From Maribellus sp. CM-23 (GTDB lineage: Bacteria > Bacteroidota > Bacteroidia > Bacteroidales > Prolixibacteraceae): a stretch of DNA of 64,000 nucleotides. Shown here piece after piece: positions 57,152-64,000 of this stretch. The stretch lies in assembly GCF_021354595.1 (NCBI RefSeq), contig NZ_JADWYJ010000001.1, forward strand, positions 473,446 through 537,445, written 5' to 3'. Position numbers and translations under genes: made by a program. The notes below the pieces were generated by a model. The model made no database searches. It was not told where the DNA came from and was given only the letters and a program-made list of their open reading frames with translations. Position 1 is the first letter of the stretch. Every line of letters begins with the position of its first letter.

Positions 57152-58357
57152 ATGAATCATTCAAGAACGATTGCCGGTCTCCCTTCCAATGTATGGATAC
57201 TCACGATTGCACAAGCGCTGATTTTATCGGTAAGTTCGCTGGTAGTATTTGTTGGAGGACTGGTGGGCACCCAACTGGCGCCTGTCGAAAACCTGGCCAC
57301 GCTTCCGGTTGCCAGCATTGTAGTTGGCACCGCCGTTGCCATCCCACCGGTTACCTTGCTCATGAATACCATTGGCCGCAGACGATCCTTTTTTATCATG
57401 ATTTCCTATTCCATTGCCGTGGCATTTCTCGCGGGGTATTCCATCCTCCTATCCAACTTTTACCTTTTCTGTTTCAGCACTTTTTTATTTGGCGGAACCT
57501 ATTCCTGTGTCATGCAGTTTCGGTTTGCATCGATGGAAAGTGTCGATGAGGCGCTGATTCCCAAAGCGGCATCCATGGTGCTTGTGGGCGGAATTGCGGC
57601 AGCTTTTCTGGGTCCCGAGATCGCGGTTTTCGGAAAAGACCTGCTGAAGGTGGAGTTCGCCGGTTCTTTTATTTTGCTGAGTGCTTTGTTTGTGGTGGCC
57701 ATGCTGTTTCTCCTGGGTTTCAGAAACCCGGTGATCCGGGAAGAAAAAGCAGAAAGTCCGCAACGGCCTTTAAAAGCGATCTTTCAGCAGCGTATTTTTT
57801 GGGTGGCTTTGCTGAGCGCCACCATCGGTTATGCGGTAATGAGCTTTATTATGACCGCCACACCGGTGCACATGCACGTAATGGAAGGCCATTCGCTCGC
57901 ACATACCAAGTGGGTAATTCAAAGCCACATTATTGCCATGTTTCTACCCTCGCTGATTACGGCGTGGATCATCAAAAAACTGGGTATCCCCTTAATGATG
58001 ATGATTGGGCTGGTGGCTTACCTGGCCTGTATTGCCATTGCTTTTTTAGGACATCATTTGCTTAATTACTGGGTGTCGCTGGTTTTACTGGGCATTGGCT
58101 GGAACTTTTTGTTTATCGGCGGTACCACCCTACTGCCGCAAGCCTATCGTGCAGGCGAGCGTTTCAAAGTACAGGCGGTAAACGATTTTGTGATATTCGG
58201 AACGCAGGCGGTTGCCTCGCTTTCTGCCGGGTGGTTTATTTTTGCGGTGGGCTGGCAGGTATTGCTGTTGCTCAACCTGCCCTTTGTCTTTTTGCTGATG
58301 ATTGTTATCCTGAAATGGAACAGCCGGACAACTGAACCAGCCATCACCAAAACATAA
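57152..58357 (+). CDS. Major facilitator superfamily transporter
   Basis: A 401-residue inner-membrane protein with about twelve hydrophobic helices. It has the MFS loop-2-3 motif region (MNTIGRRRSFFIM, residues about 69-81) and a central cytoplasmic loop (about 190-215). The two halves align as an MFS duplication. Substrate is unknown; members of this size include sugar, drug and organic-anion carriers. It is monocistronic. A weak hairpin with flanking A and T runs lies directly after the stop (about 58355-58395). Confidence 0.88.
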   Translation: MNHSRTIAGLPSNVWILTIAQALILSVSSLVVFVGGLVGTQLAPVENLATLPVASIVVGTAVAIPPVTLLMNTIGRRRSFFIMISYSIAVAFLAGYSILLSNFYLFCFSTFLFGGTYSCVMQFRFASMESVDEALIPKAASMVLVGGIAAAFLGPEIAVFGKDLLKVEFAGSFILLSALFVVAMLFLLGFRNPVIREEKAESPQRPLKAIFQQRIFWVALLSATIGYAVMSFIMTATPVHMHVMEGHSLAHTKWVIQSHIIAMFLPSLITAWIIKKLGIPLMMMIGLVAYLACIAIAFLGHHLLNYWVSLVLLGIGWNFLFIGGTTLLPQAYRAGERFKVQAVNDFVIFGTQAVASLSAGWFIFAVGWQVLLLLNLPFVFLLMIVILKWNSRTTEPAITKT

Positions 58358-58462
58358 AAAAACACCCTCCCCAGAGGAAGGATGCTTTTGTTTTCACACA
58401 AAGTTTTGCCAATGCTTATTGGCAGCACAATTTAAGCTTTCGCGACTATGTTTCCGGTGCAT

Positions 58463-58537
58463 GGCACCCCTTTGTAACAGTTACAAACCCGTGCCAACGG
58501 TGCGCGGCAACATTTTGTAACGCTTGCAAAGTGTTGC
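58463..58537. repeat. Two related palindromes within longer inverted repeats
   Basis: TTTGTAACAGTTACAAA (58471-58487) is a perfect 8-bp palindrome around one base, framed by GGCAC (58463) and GTGCC (58491). TTTGTAACGCTTGCAAA (58514-58530) is its close relative, inside an 11-bp inverted repeat 58507-58517/58527-58537. Centres are 43 bp apart. They sit between convergent genes, so neither neighbour's promoter explains them. The 58358-58919 gap has no credible gene. Confidence 0.6.
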
Positions 58538-58642
58538 ATCCGGTCGCTAGAGGCTTCTCTTTATCAGTGAATTAGGTTTTTTTCAATGGGCGGTGTTTTT
58601 ACTGAAACCCGCAGCTGGCGGGGGAGTGGGGCAATCAGACTT

Positions 58643-58764
58643 AATCCCGGAGGGATTGCATGGTTATAGAAAAACATCGAAGCAGGAAAACGTGCGACTC
58701 CGGCCGGAGTCGGATGTTCGTTTGGCACATTTTCCAGCTACAGACATTTGAATCCTCCGGATTC
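58643..58764. repeat. Three regularly spaced palindromes of different sequence
   Basis: AATCCCGGAGGGATT (58643-58657), GACTCCGGCCGGAGTC (58696-58711, extendable by one base each side) and GAATCCTCCGGATTC (58750-58764) are all perfect palindromes or hairpins. Their centres are 53-54 bp apart. Arm sequences differ while symmetry is kept, and the spacers share only short pieces. This resembles multi-copy intergenic elements of Bacteroidota, recalled only loosely. Confidence 0.6.
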
Positions 58765-58873
58765 TTATTACCAAACGGTCCAGCAAAGCCAGGGACACTC
58801 CAATCGCCGATCGTTTTATTGATGTCTACAAAACCATATCAATGCTTTAGCTTCCGCAGTAAAAACGATACAA

Positions 58874-58898
58874 AAAAACCGGGAGCGCCCCGGTTTTT
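58874..58898. terminator. Bidirectional terminator after xdhC
   Basis: AAAAACCGGG (58874-58883) pairs perfectly with CCCGGTTTTT (58889-58898) around five bases. A and T runs on both sides allow termination in either direction; it is 21 bp after the xdhC stop. Confidence 0.85.
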
Positions 58899-58919
58899 GC
58901 TTTTATTCATTTCAACATA

Positions 58920-59930
58920 TTATCCATGAATCGCCCCCACTTTATCACGCAGGGAAACGGGTTGTTGCTGACGGATCACACTTAGGATTTCGGCTAGAAT
59001 GGAAACCGATATTTCGGAAGCGCTTTCGGCTCCGATATTGATCCCCGCCGGGCCATGGATCTGATCCAGAAATTCGGGTGGAATACCGGGCATATAGTCC
59101 AGTACCATCGAAAGCACCCGTTCGCGACGGCTGACCGATCCGAGCAGGCCAAGGTAAGCAGGTTGTTTATCTTTTAGCGCCATCAGGTATTGCACGTCTT
59201 TGTTAAAGCTGTGTGTCATCAGTACAACGGCTGTTTGCCCGTCAATTCTGAGACGGTTGATTTCTTCGTAGGCAGGAGTAATCAGGGCACCTGCTCCCGG
59301 AAAATAGTCACAGGATTTCTGTTCATCGGGTGAAGCCACCACGGTTACTTCCCACCCCAACAATCTGGCAGCCTTGCTGAGTTCCACGGCATCGTGTTCG
59401 GCACCAAAAATAAACAGCTGAAACAAGGGCTCAAAAGCCTGTTTGAAAACCTGCAGATCACCTTTGGGTTCAAAAGAAGGACGAAGTCTGTATTTCTTTC
59501 CACCCAGGCTGATAACAGATCCTGCATTTTCGTATTCTCCTACTTCGGGATTAAAATACGATTCCATTTCAAAGGGCAGCCTGCTTTCAAGTTGCTTTTC
59601 GAAATCGCGAAGCAGTTCTTCGGAGATAAACACCGGTTCGATCAGCAGGGTAATAATTCCTTCGCAGCCAATACGTAAACGTCCGTCGTAGGTCATGATC
59701 TTTGCCTTGCCGCTTCGGAATACATTGGCGGCCTGTCTCACGATCTCGTTCTCCACACAACCACCGCTTACGGCCCCCACCGTTTCACCGTCCTCATCGA
59801 TGAGCATCCGCACTCCGGGCCGGCGGTACGAAGTCCCATCAAGCGCAACCACAGAAACAAAAACGGCTTTTTTCCCTCTTTTTTGCCACGAAGCGAGGGT
59901 ATGGAAAAGAAGCTTCAGCTCGTGTGTCAT
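58920..59930 (-). CDS. xdhC: XdhC/CoxI-family molybdenum cofactor insertion protein
   Basis: A 336-residue cytoplasmic maturation factor. The N-terminal XdhC_CoxI part (about 18-85) shows GTSYRRPGVRMLIDEDGETVG and the Cys-containing SGGCVENEI. The C-terminal XdhC Rossmann domain (about 165-305) includes LFIFGAEHDAVELSKAARL and the closing GLLGSVSRRERV and HGPAGINIGAESASEI. XdhC binds sulfurated Moco and passes it to molybdenum hydroxylases. It is the third gene of iorA-iorB-xdhC, 26 bp after iorB, which agrees with that job. Confidence 0.93.
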   Translation of the reverse strand: MTHELKLLFHTLASWQKRGKKAVFVSVVALDGTSYRRPGVRMLIDEDGETVGAVSGGCVENEIVRQAANVFRSGKAKIMTYDGRLRIGCEGIITLLIEPVFISEELLRDFEKQLESRLPFEMESYFNPEVGEYENAGSVISLGGKKYRLRPSFEPKGDLQVFKQAFEPLFQLFIFGAEHDAVELSKAARLLGWEVTVVASPDEQKSCDYFPGAGALITPAYEEINRLRIDGQTAVVLMTHSFNKDVQYLMALKDKQPAYLGLLGSVSRRERVLSMVLDYMPGIPPEFLDQIHGPAGINIGAESASEISVSILAEILSVIRQQQPVSLRDKVGAIHG

Positions 59931-59956
59931 TTTCTGGTCTTTAGTTAAAGTAGACT

Positions 59957-62209
59957 TTAAACCTCAAAGGTATTTTTAATAAAGGGCTGATGGTAATACC
60001 GGGTTCCGGTTGCCTTGTACAGCGCATTGGCCAAAGCGGCCATCACCGGCGGATAAGGCGGTTCGCCCAATCCCGTTGGGTGAATTTCGTTTTCCACAAA
60101 AGCGACATCAATCTTCCGGGGTGCCTCCGCATGGCGGATCAAACGGTAACCGTCGAAATTATTTTGTTCGGGTTCGCCGTTGTTAAAGGTAAGCTCGCCA
60201 TACATCGCGGTTCCGATCCCGTCCACCACCGATCCTTCAGTCATGTTCACCGCTGCATCGGGATTAACTACAATTCCGCAATCCACTGCATTGTACACAT
60301 GATCCACTTTAGGCTCGCCGTTCTCCATCACAATGTCGAGCACCTGCGCCACGTAACTTCTGTGGCAAAAATAAGCCGACACTCCGCGGTGTTTTCCCTG
60401 GCTATCTGTATCCCATCCCGATTTTTCGCGCACCAACTCCAGCACTCCGGCATAACGGGCTGCATCGTAATCGTTGTTCTCACCCACCGGGTTTTCCTGC
60501 GCACGCTTCAAGAGGTCGAGGCGGAACTGAATCGGATCCACTCCCATTTCTTCGGCCAGTTCGTCGAGGAACGACTGCTCGGCTGCCGCATTAAAGTTGG
60601 AAGCCGGAGCGCGCATCGCTCCCACACTTATATTTGATTCAACGGACCAGCTTTCGGCCAGGTAATTATCCAGTGCCCCTGCCGGAAAACGGTTCGCGTG
60701 CAGCGCACTCTCCGGAATTCCTCCCATTTTTACATGGAAAGCAGTGAGTTTATTATCGGCATCCAATGCAGCACGGTAAATCGCGTGGTACATCGGACGG
60801 TAAATACCGGCAGTCATTTCATCTTCGCGCGAGTACACCAGTTTTACAGGTGCTTTCATTTTTTGCGAAATCAGCGCCACTTCCACCATAAAATGACCAT
60901 ACAAACGCCGGCCAAAACCTCCTCCCATCCGGGTCATTTGTACCTCCACTTTTTCAAGCGGAAATCCCAGCCGGTCGGCCACCGTTTTGGCCATGTATTC
61001 GGGCGACTGAATGGGGCCTACCAAAACCGCACTGTCTTCTTTTACATCGGCAAAAAAGTTCATGGGTTCCATGGGGCTGTGTGCAAGAAATGGTGCAGTG
61101 TAGGTACGTTCAATCACTTTGGCAGCCTTTTTAAATGCTTCTTCCGGGTTGCCATCCTTACGAACAACGCGGGCGCTTTTGGCGGCTTCAGCGATCATCT
61201 TTTTCTTATGCTCCGTGGTACTCTCCAATCCTCCGGGGACGGTTACATCCTGTGTATTTCCGCCCCACCCGGCTGCAGAGAACTTTTGTTCGGTAAAAGG
61301 TTCCCATTCTACTGTCAACATTAGTTTGGCCGTCATCACTTCCCAGGTAGAATTCCCCACAATGGCCACCAGTTCGGTGAACGAAGAGGTATCGCACCAT
61401 TGGCGGGCATAATCGTCGTTGTATACTTTCAGCGCAAAAACATCTTTGATGCCGGGCATTGTTTTTACATCGCTTGCGTCAAACGATTTCAGCGTCATAC
61501 CAAATGCCGGCGGATGAACGATCATGGCGGTCAACATACCGTCCACTTTGTAATCGAGGCCAAACAATGGCTTCCCGGTAACAATTCCGAGCCCGTCCAC
61601 ATTTTTCTGTGAATTTCCGACAATCCGAAAATCTTTCAGGTCTTTTAGCTCCACTTCTTCCGGAACAGGAACCGCTGCTGCTGCCGAAGCAAATTCGCCA
61701 TAACCGGCTTTTTTGCCACTTCCTTTGTGATGAATGACACCTAGCTCGGTGGTTACTTCTTCCACCGGAACGCTCCAGGCGTCAGCAGCTGCTTTCTTCA
61801 GCATATAACAAGCTGAAGCCCCTGCGGTGCGGAGCGCTGTCCAGGTGGTTCGGATGGAATCGCTTCCTCCGGCCAGCTGCCGTGTGTATTTTTTTGTATT
61901 GAGCGGCGCCTGCTCGACGATAACATTTTTCCAGTCTACATTCAGCTCCTCGGCCACGATCATGGGCATCGAAGTTTTTACGTTCTGCCCGATTTCGGGA
62001 TTGGGCGACAGAATCGTCACCAGACCGTTTTCACCGATTTTCAGGTACGCATTCACGTCAAACCACTCGTCGGGTATCACCAAACCTTTGGGCGTATCGG
62101 ACGTGCAGGCCGAAGCCAGCCAGTTAAAACCGATCAGCAGTCCGCCACCCGCTGCCAGCGAAGTTTTAAAAAAGGAACGTCGGTTGTATGTCGTTTTTAC
62201 AAGTGTCAT
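59957..62209 (-). CDS. iorB: Molybdopterin-binding subunit of an IorB-type hydroxylase
   Basis: A 750-residue large subunit of the xanthine-dehydrogenase/isoquinoline-1-oxidoreductase family. It begins with a twin-arginine signal (NRRSFFKTSLAAGGGLLIG, ending in a Cys after LASA), so it is probably exported folded with its cofactor. Moco-binding stretches include GGGFGRRLYGHF, the segment VGAMRAPASNFNAAAEQSF and the late Glu region GLGEPPYPPVMAAL. Substrates of the family are aldehydes and N-heterocycles; the actual one is unknown. It pairs with the 2Fe-2S subunit encoded 44 bp upstream and XdhC downstream. Confidence 0.9.
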   Translation of the reverse strand: MTLVKTTYNRRSFFKTSLAAGGGLLIGFNWLASACTSDTPKGLVIPDEWFDVNAYLKIGENGLVTILSPNPEIGQNVKTSMPMIVAEELNVDWKNVIVEQAPLNTKKYTRQLAGGSDSIRTTWTALRTAGASACYMLKKAAADAWSVPVEEVTTELGVIHHKGSGKKAGYGEFASAAAAVPVPEEVELKDLKDFRIVGNSQKNVDGLGIVTGKPLFGLDYKVDGMLTAMIVHPPAFGMTLKSFDASDVKTMPGIKDVFALKVYNDDYARQWCDTSSFTELVAIVGNSTWEVMTAKLMLTVEWEPFTEQKFSAAGWGGNTQDVTVPGGLESTTEHKKKMIAEAAKSARVVRKDGNPEEAFKKAAKVIERTYTAPFLAHSPMEPMNFFADVKEDSAVLVGPIQSPEYMAKTVADRLGFPLEKVEVQMTRMGGGFGRRLYGHFMVEVALISQKMKAPVKLVYSREDEMTAGIYRPMYHAIYRAALDADNKLTAFHVKMGGIPESALHANRFPAGALDNYLAESWSVESNISVGAMRAPASNFNAAAEQSFLDELAEEMGVDPIQFRLDLLKRAQENPVGENNDYDAARYAGVLELVREKSGWDTDSQGKHRGVSAYFCHRSYVAQVLDIVMENGEPKVDHVYNAVDCGIVVNPDAAVNMTEGSVVDGIGTAMYGELTFNNGEPEQNNFDGYRLIRHAEAPRKIDVAFVENEIHPTGLGEPPYPPVMAALANALYKATGTRYYHQPFIKNTFEV

Positions 62210-62253
62210 GTTTTGTGATTTTAGTTTAACCAGTTATCTCTGAAAATGGAACA

Positions 62254-62709
62254 CTACGAATTGACCGCCGTTTTGATGGCCGCTTTAATCCGGGTATAGG
62301 TTCCGCACCGGCAAATGTTGCCGTTCATTGCCGTCTCAATTTCCTCGTCGCTTGGATTTGGATTTTCATTTAACAAAGCCACAGCCGACATAATTTGCCC
62401 TGATTGGCAATACCCGCACTGGGGCACGTCGTGTTCGAGCCAGGCTTTTTGTACCGGGTGTTCCCCGTTTTCAGAAAGGCCTTCGATGGTGGTGATTTCC
62501 TTGTCGCCCACCGAATCGACAAACGTAATGCAGGAACGCACCGCTTTCCCGTCGAGATGAATGGTGCAGGCGCCACATTGAGCCATTCCGCAGCCAAACT
62601 TGGTTCCCATCAGATCCAAATGATCCCGAAGCACCCAAAGCACGGGCGTTGAAGGATCAACATCGACCTGGTATTCTTTTTTGTTGATTTTAAGATTGAA
62701 AATTGTCAT
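62254..62709 (-). CDS. iorA: 2Fe-2S subunit of the molybdenum hydroxylase
   Basis: A 151-residue electron-transfer subunit with two 2Fe-2S clusters: the plant-ferredoxin type site CGMAQCGAC plus a following Cys (VRSC), and the helical-domain site CGYCQSGQ with CRCGTY. Length and order match IorA/CoxS small subunits. It has no signal peptide, so if the large subunit is exported by the Tat system the two may travel together as a folded complex. It is first in the operon, 342 bp from the divergent M14 gene. Confidence 0.93.
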   Translation of the reverse strand: MTIFNLKINKKEYQVDVDPSTPVLWVLRDHLDLMGTKFGCGMAQCGACTIHLDGKAVRSCITFVDSVGDKEITTIEGLSENGEHPVQKAWLEHDVPQCGYCQSGQIMSAVALLNENPNPSDEEIETAMNGNICRCGTYTRIKAAIKTAVNS

Positions 62710-63051
62710 AGGATTGTTCTCTACTGGTTAAGTAAATAAAAGATAATCAATATAGTAAATAAATAGCAGACCTGTACTGCCTTTGCAAAAAATCCAGCTA
62801 CTTTGTCTGTAATAAAGCAGGCTATCCTAAAACACCCATTTCCAAACAAATGTTCTGAACCTTGCAAAAGGTGCCGAACGAAAAGCGTGAAAAGCCCTAC
62901 CGTCGAAAAAAACAGTGAACCGGGTTATTGAAAACAGTCGGAATAAATTACATACCCTCAACTTTTTACCGACAATTCACTCATCCAAAAAACTTTTTTA
63001 CAACCTTTAGGTTTTTAATACTTGTTGTTTATAAAACCTAAAAAGTCTCTT
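62710..63051. other. Divergent intergenic region with an inverted repeat before the M14 gene
   Basis: The 342-bp gap holds no gene. TTTAGGTTTT (63006-63015) and AAAACCTAAA (63033-63042) form a perfect 10-bp inverted repeat with a 17-base spacer, ending 10 bases before the ATG at 63052. It could be an operator or a leader hairpin close to the start codon. Confidence 0.5.
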
Positions 63052-64000
63052 ATGAAGAAATTGCTGCCATTGCTGCTTCTTGTTGCTACCGTTTTATTTT
63101 CGCAAGCACAGGAAAAACTCTCCTACTTTTTACCCAATGATGTTTCGTACAATGAAAAGATTCCGACACCGGAAGATTTTTTTCATCAGCAAATGGGAGA
63201 ATGGCACCTTTCGCACGACCAGCTTCTTTCATACGTAAAAGAAATTGCCCGGCTTTCCGACCGCGCCATCGTTTATGAATATGCGCGCTCGTACGAAAAC
63301 AGGCCGCTGGTTCACCTGGTGTTTACATCGAAAGAGAACCAGCAAAATCTTGATCAGCTAAAAGAACGGCACTATCAATATTCCGAGCCGGGCAGCCAAC
63401 TTGACCAAGAAGATGTTCCGCTGGTGGTGAGCCTTACCTATGCGGTACACGGCAACGAGTCGAGCGGTGGAAATGCCTCGGTACTTACCGCCTACTACCT
63501 GGCTGCGGCAGAAGGAGAGAAGATAGATCAGCTTCTAAAAAATACAATCGTGATTGTGGATCCATGTTTGAATCCTGATGGATTTACCCGGCACAGTACC
63601 TGGGCCAATATGCATCAGAGCAGCGTGGCCAACGGCGATTCTTATTCCCGGCAATTTGATGAAGCGTGGCCCGGCGGGCGTTCCAACCACTACTGGTTCG
63701 ACCTGAACCGCGACTACCTGCTGCTGGTTCATCCCGAAAGCCGCGGAAGGGTGGAGAAATTCCACGAGTGGAAGCCCAATATTGTGACCGATCATCATGA
63801 AATGGGAGCGAACTCTACTTTCTTTTTTCAACCCGGAGTTCCGAGCCGCAACAATCCGCTTACCCCGGAAAGAAACTACGAACTGACCCACCAGATTGCA
63901 CAATACCACGCCCGGTACCTGGATAAAACCGGGGTTCCTTATTTTTCGGAAGAACAGTTCGACGACTATTATTTTGGCAAAGGATCGTCGTATCCCGACA
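63052..64000 (+). CDS. M14-family zinc carboxypeptidase, partial (cut by window end)
   Basis: The first 316 codons of an exported M14 peptidase; the frame is open to the window end, so the C-terminus is missing. Signal peptide MKKLLPLLLLVATVLFSQAQ. The zinc-binding motif HGNESSGGNAS (His and Glu ligands) is followed by IVDPCLNPDGFTRH, DLNRDYLLLVHPES and the histidine-rich TDHHEMGANSTFFF, typical of the secreted Bacteroidota M14 group. It would cleave C-terminal residues or process peptides outside the cytoplasm. It starts at ATG 63052, right after an inverted repeat, and diverges from the iorAB-xdhC operon. Confidence 0.9.
   Translation, partial: MKKLLPLLLLVATVLFSQAQEKLSYFLPNDVSYNEKIPTPEDFFHQQMGEWHLSHDQLLSYVKEIARLSDRAIVYEYARSYENRPLVHLVFTSKENQQNLDQLKERHYQYSEPGSQLDQEDVPLVVSLTYAVHGNESSGGNASVLTAYYLAAAEGEKIDQLLKNTIVIVDPCLNPDGFTRHSTWANMHQSSVANGDSYSRQFDEAWPGGRSNHYWFDLNRDYLLLVHPESRGRVEKFHEWKPNIVTDHHEMGANSTFFFQPGVPSRNNPLTPERNYELTHQIAQYHARYLDKTGVPYFSEEQFDDYYFGKGSSYPD

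Noticed and set aside
58643..58764. CRISPR array, suggested by regular 53-54 bp spacing
   Set aside because: The repeated parts are palindromes with different sequences, not identical direct repeats, and no cas genes are near.

Overview
The window looks like chromosomal DNA of a member of the Bacteroidota, most likely an anaerobic or facultative marine/sediment-type member of the Marinilabiliales (Prolixibacteraceae-like). This rests on an ECF sigma/FecR/TonB-receptor transduction locus, carboxypeptidase-regulatory-like domains, LES-type lipoproteins, class II and class III glutamine synthetases, TAnnTTTG-type -7 promoter boxes, weak Shine-Dalgarno sequences and a trimeric [FeFe]-hydrogenase. 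The genus is inference. No rRNA, tRNA, CRISPR array, integrase or transposase was seen; the window is dense and mostly ordinary chromosome.

Layout: 0.4-5.3 kb holds a saccharopine-dehydrogenase-family enzyme, a small membrane protein and a LysR regulator followed by two sulfur-oxyanion exporter families (YeiH, TauE). 5.4-13.2 kb is a run of minus-strand genes: a DUF4139 protein with a SusC-like insert, a TPR membrane protein, a YkgJ-type Cys-cluster protein, an alanine/Na+ symporter, a secreted EEP nuclease/phosphatase, a secreted alpha/beta hydrolase and an Ogt-type DNA alkyltransferase. 13.2-16.7 kb is hydCBA, an NADH-linked [FeFe]-hydrogenase. 17.1-25.9 kb contains a small exported protein, a PafA-like phosphatase that has lost nearly its whole active site, a lipoprotein, the sigma/FecR/TonB-receptor operon and an AbgT transporter.

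26.2-32.9 kb is the most system-like block: a receiver-only response regulator, a HEAT-repeat membrane protein, a processive GT2 synthase, a TPR/beta-barrel outer-membrane protein and an LtaS-type alkaline-phosphatase-fold transferase in one tight operon. A leader with mutually exclusive hairpins precedes it. Together they could make, modify and export a surface polysaccharide. 33.6-41.5 kb carries glutamine synthetases of three classes (III, I-like, II). The I-like one sits in an operon with an APH-fold kinase and a HAD-IIA protein, facing a PLP aminotransferase.

42.0-47.9 kb has a TldD with a twin-arginine/lipoprotein signal, a TldE/PmbA partner without one and a double M16 protease. 48.1-54.2 kb has two unknown exported proteins, a membrane-spanning AraC-type regulator with TPRs, an acetyl-xylan-esterase-like protein and a GT87-like membrane protein. 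54.3-58.9 kb has a probable dispersed repeat, katG, an MFS carrier and a palindrome-rich intergenic region. 58.9-62.7 kb is an xdhC-iorB-iorA molybdenum hydroxylase operon, and the window ends inside an M14 carboxypeptidase gene.
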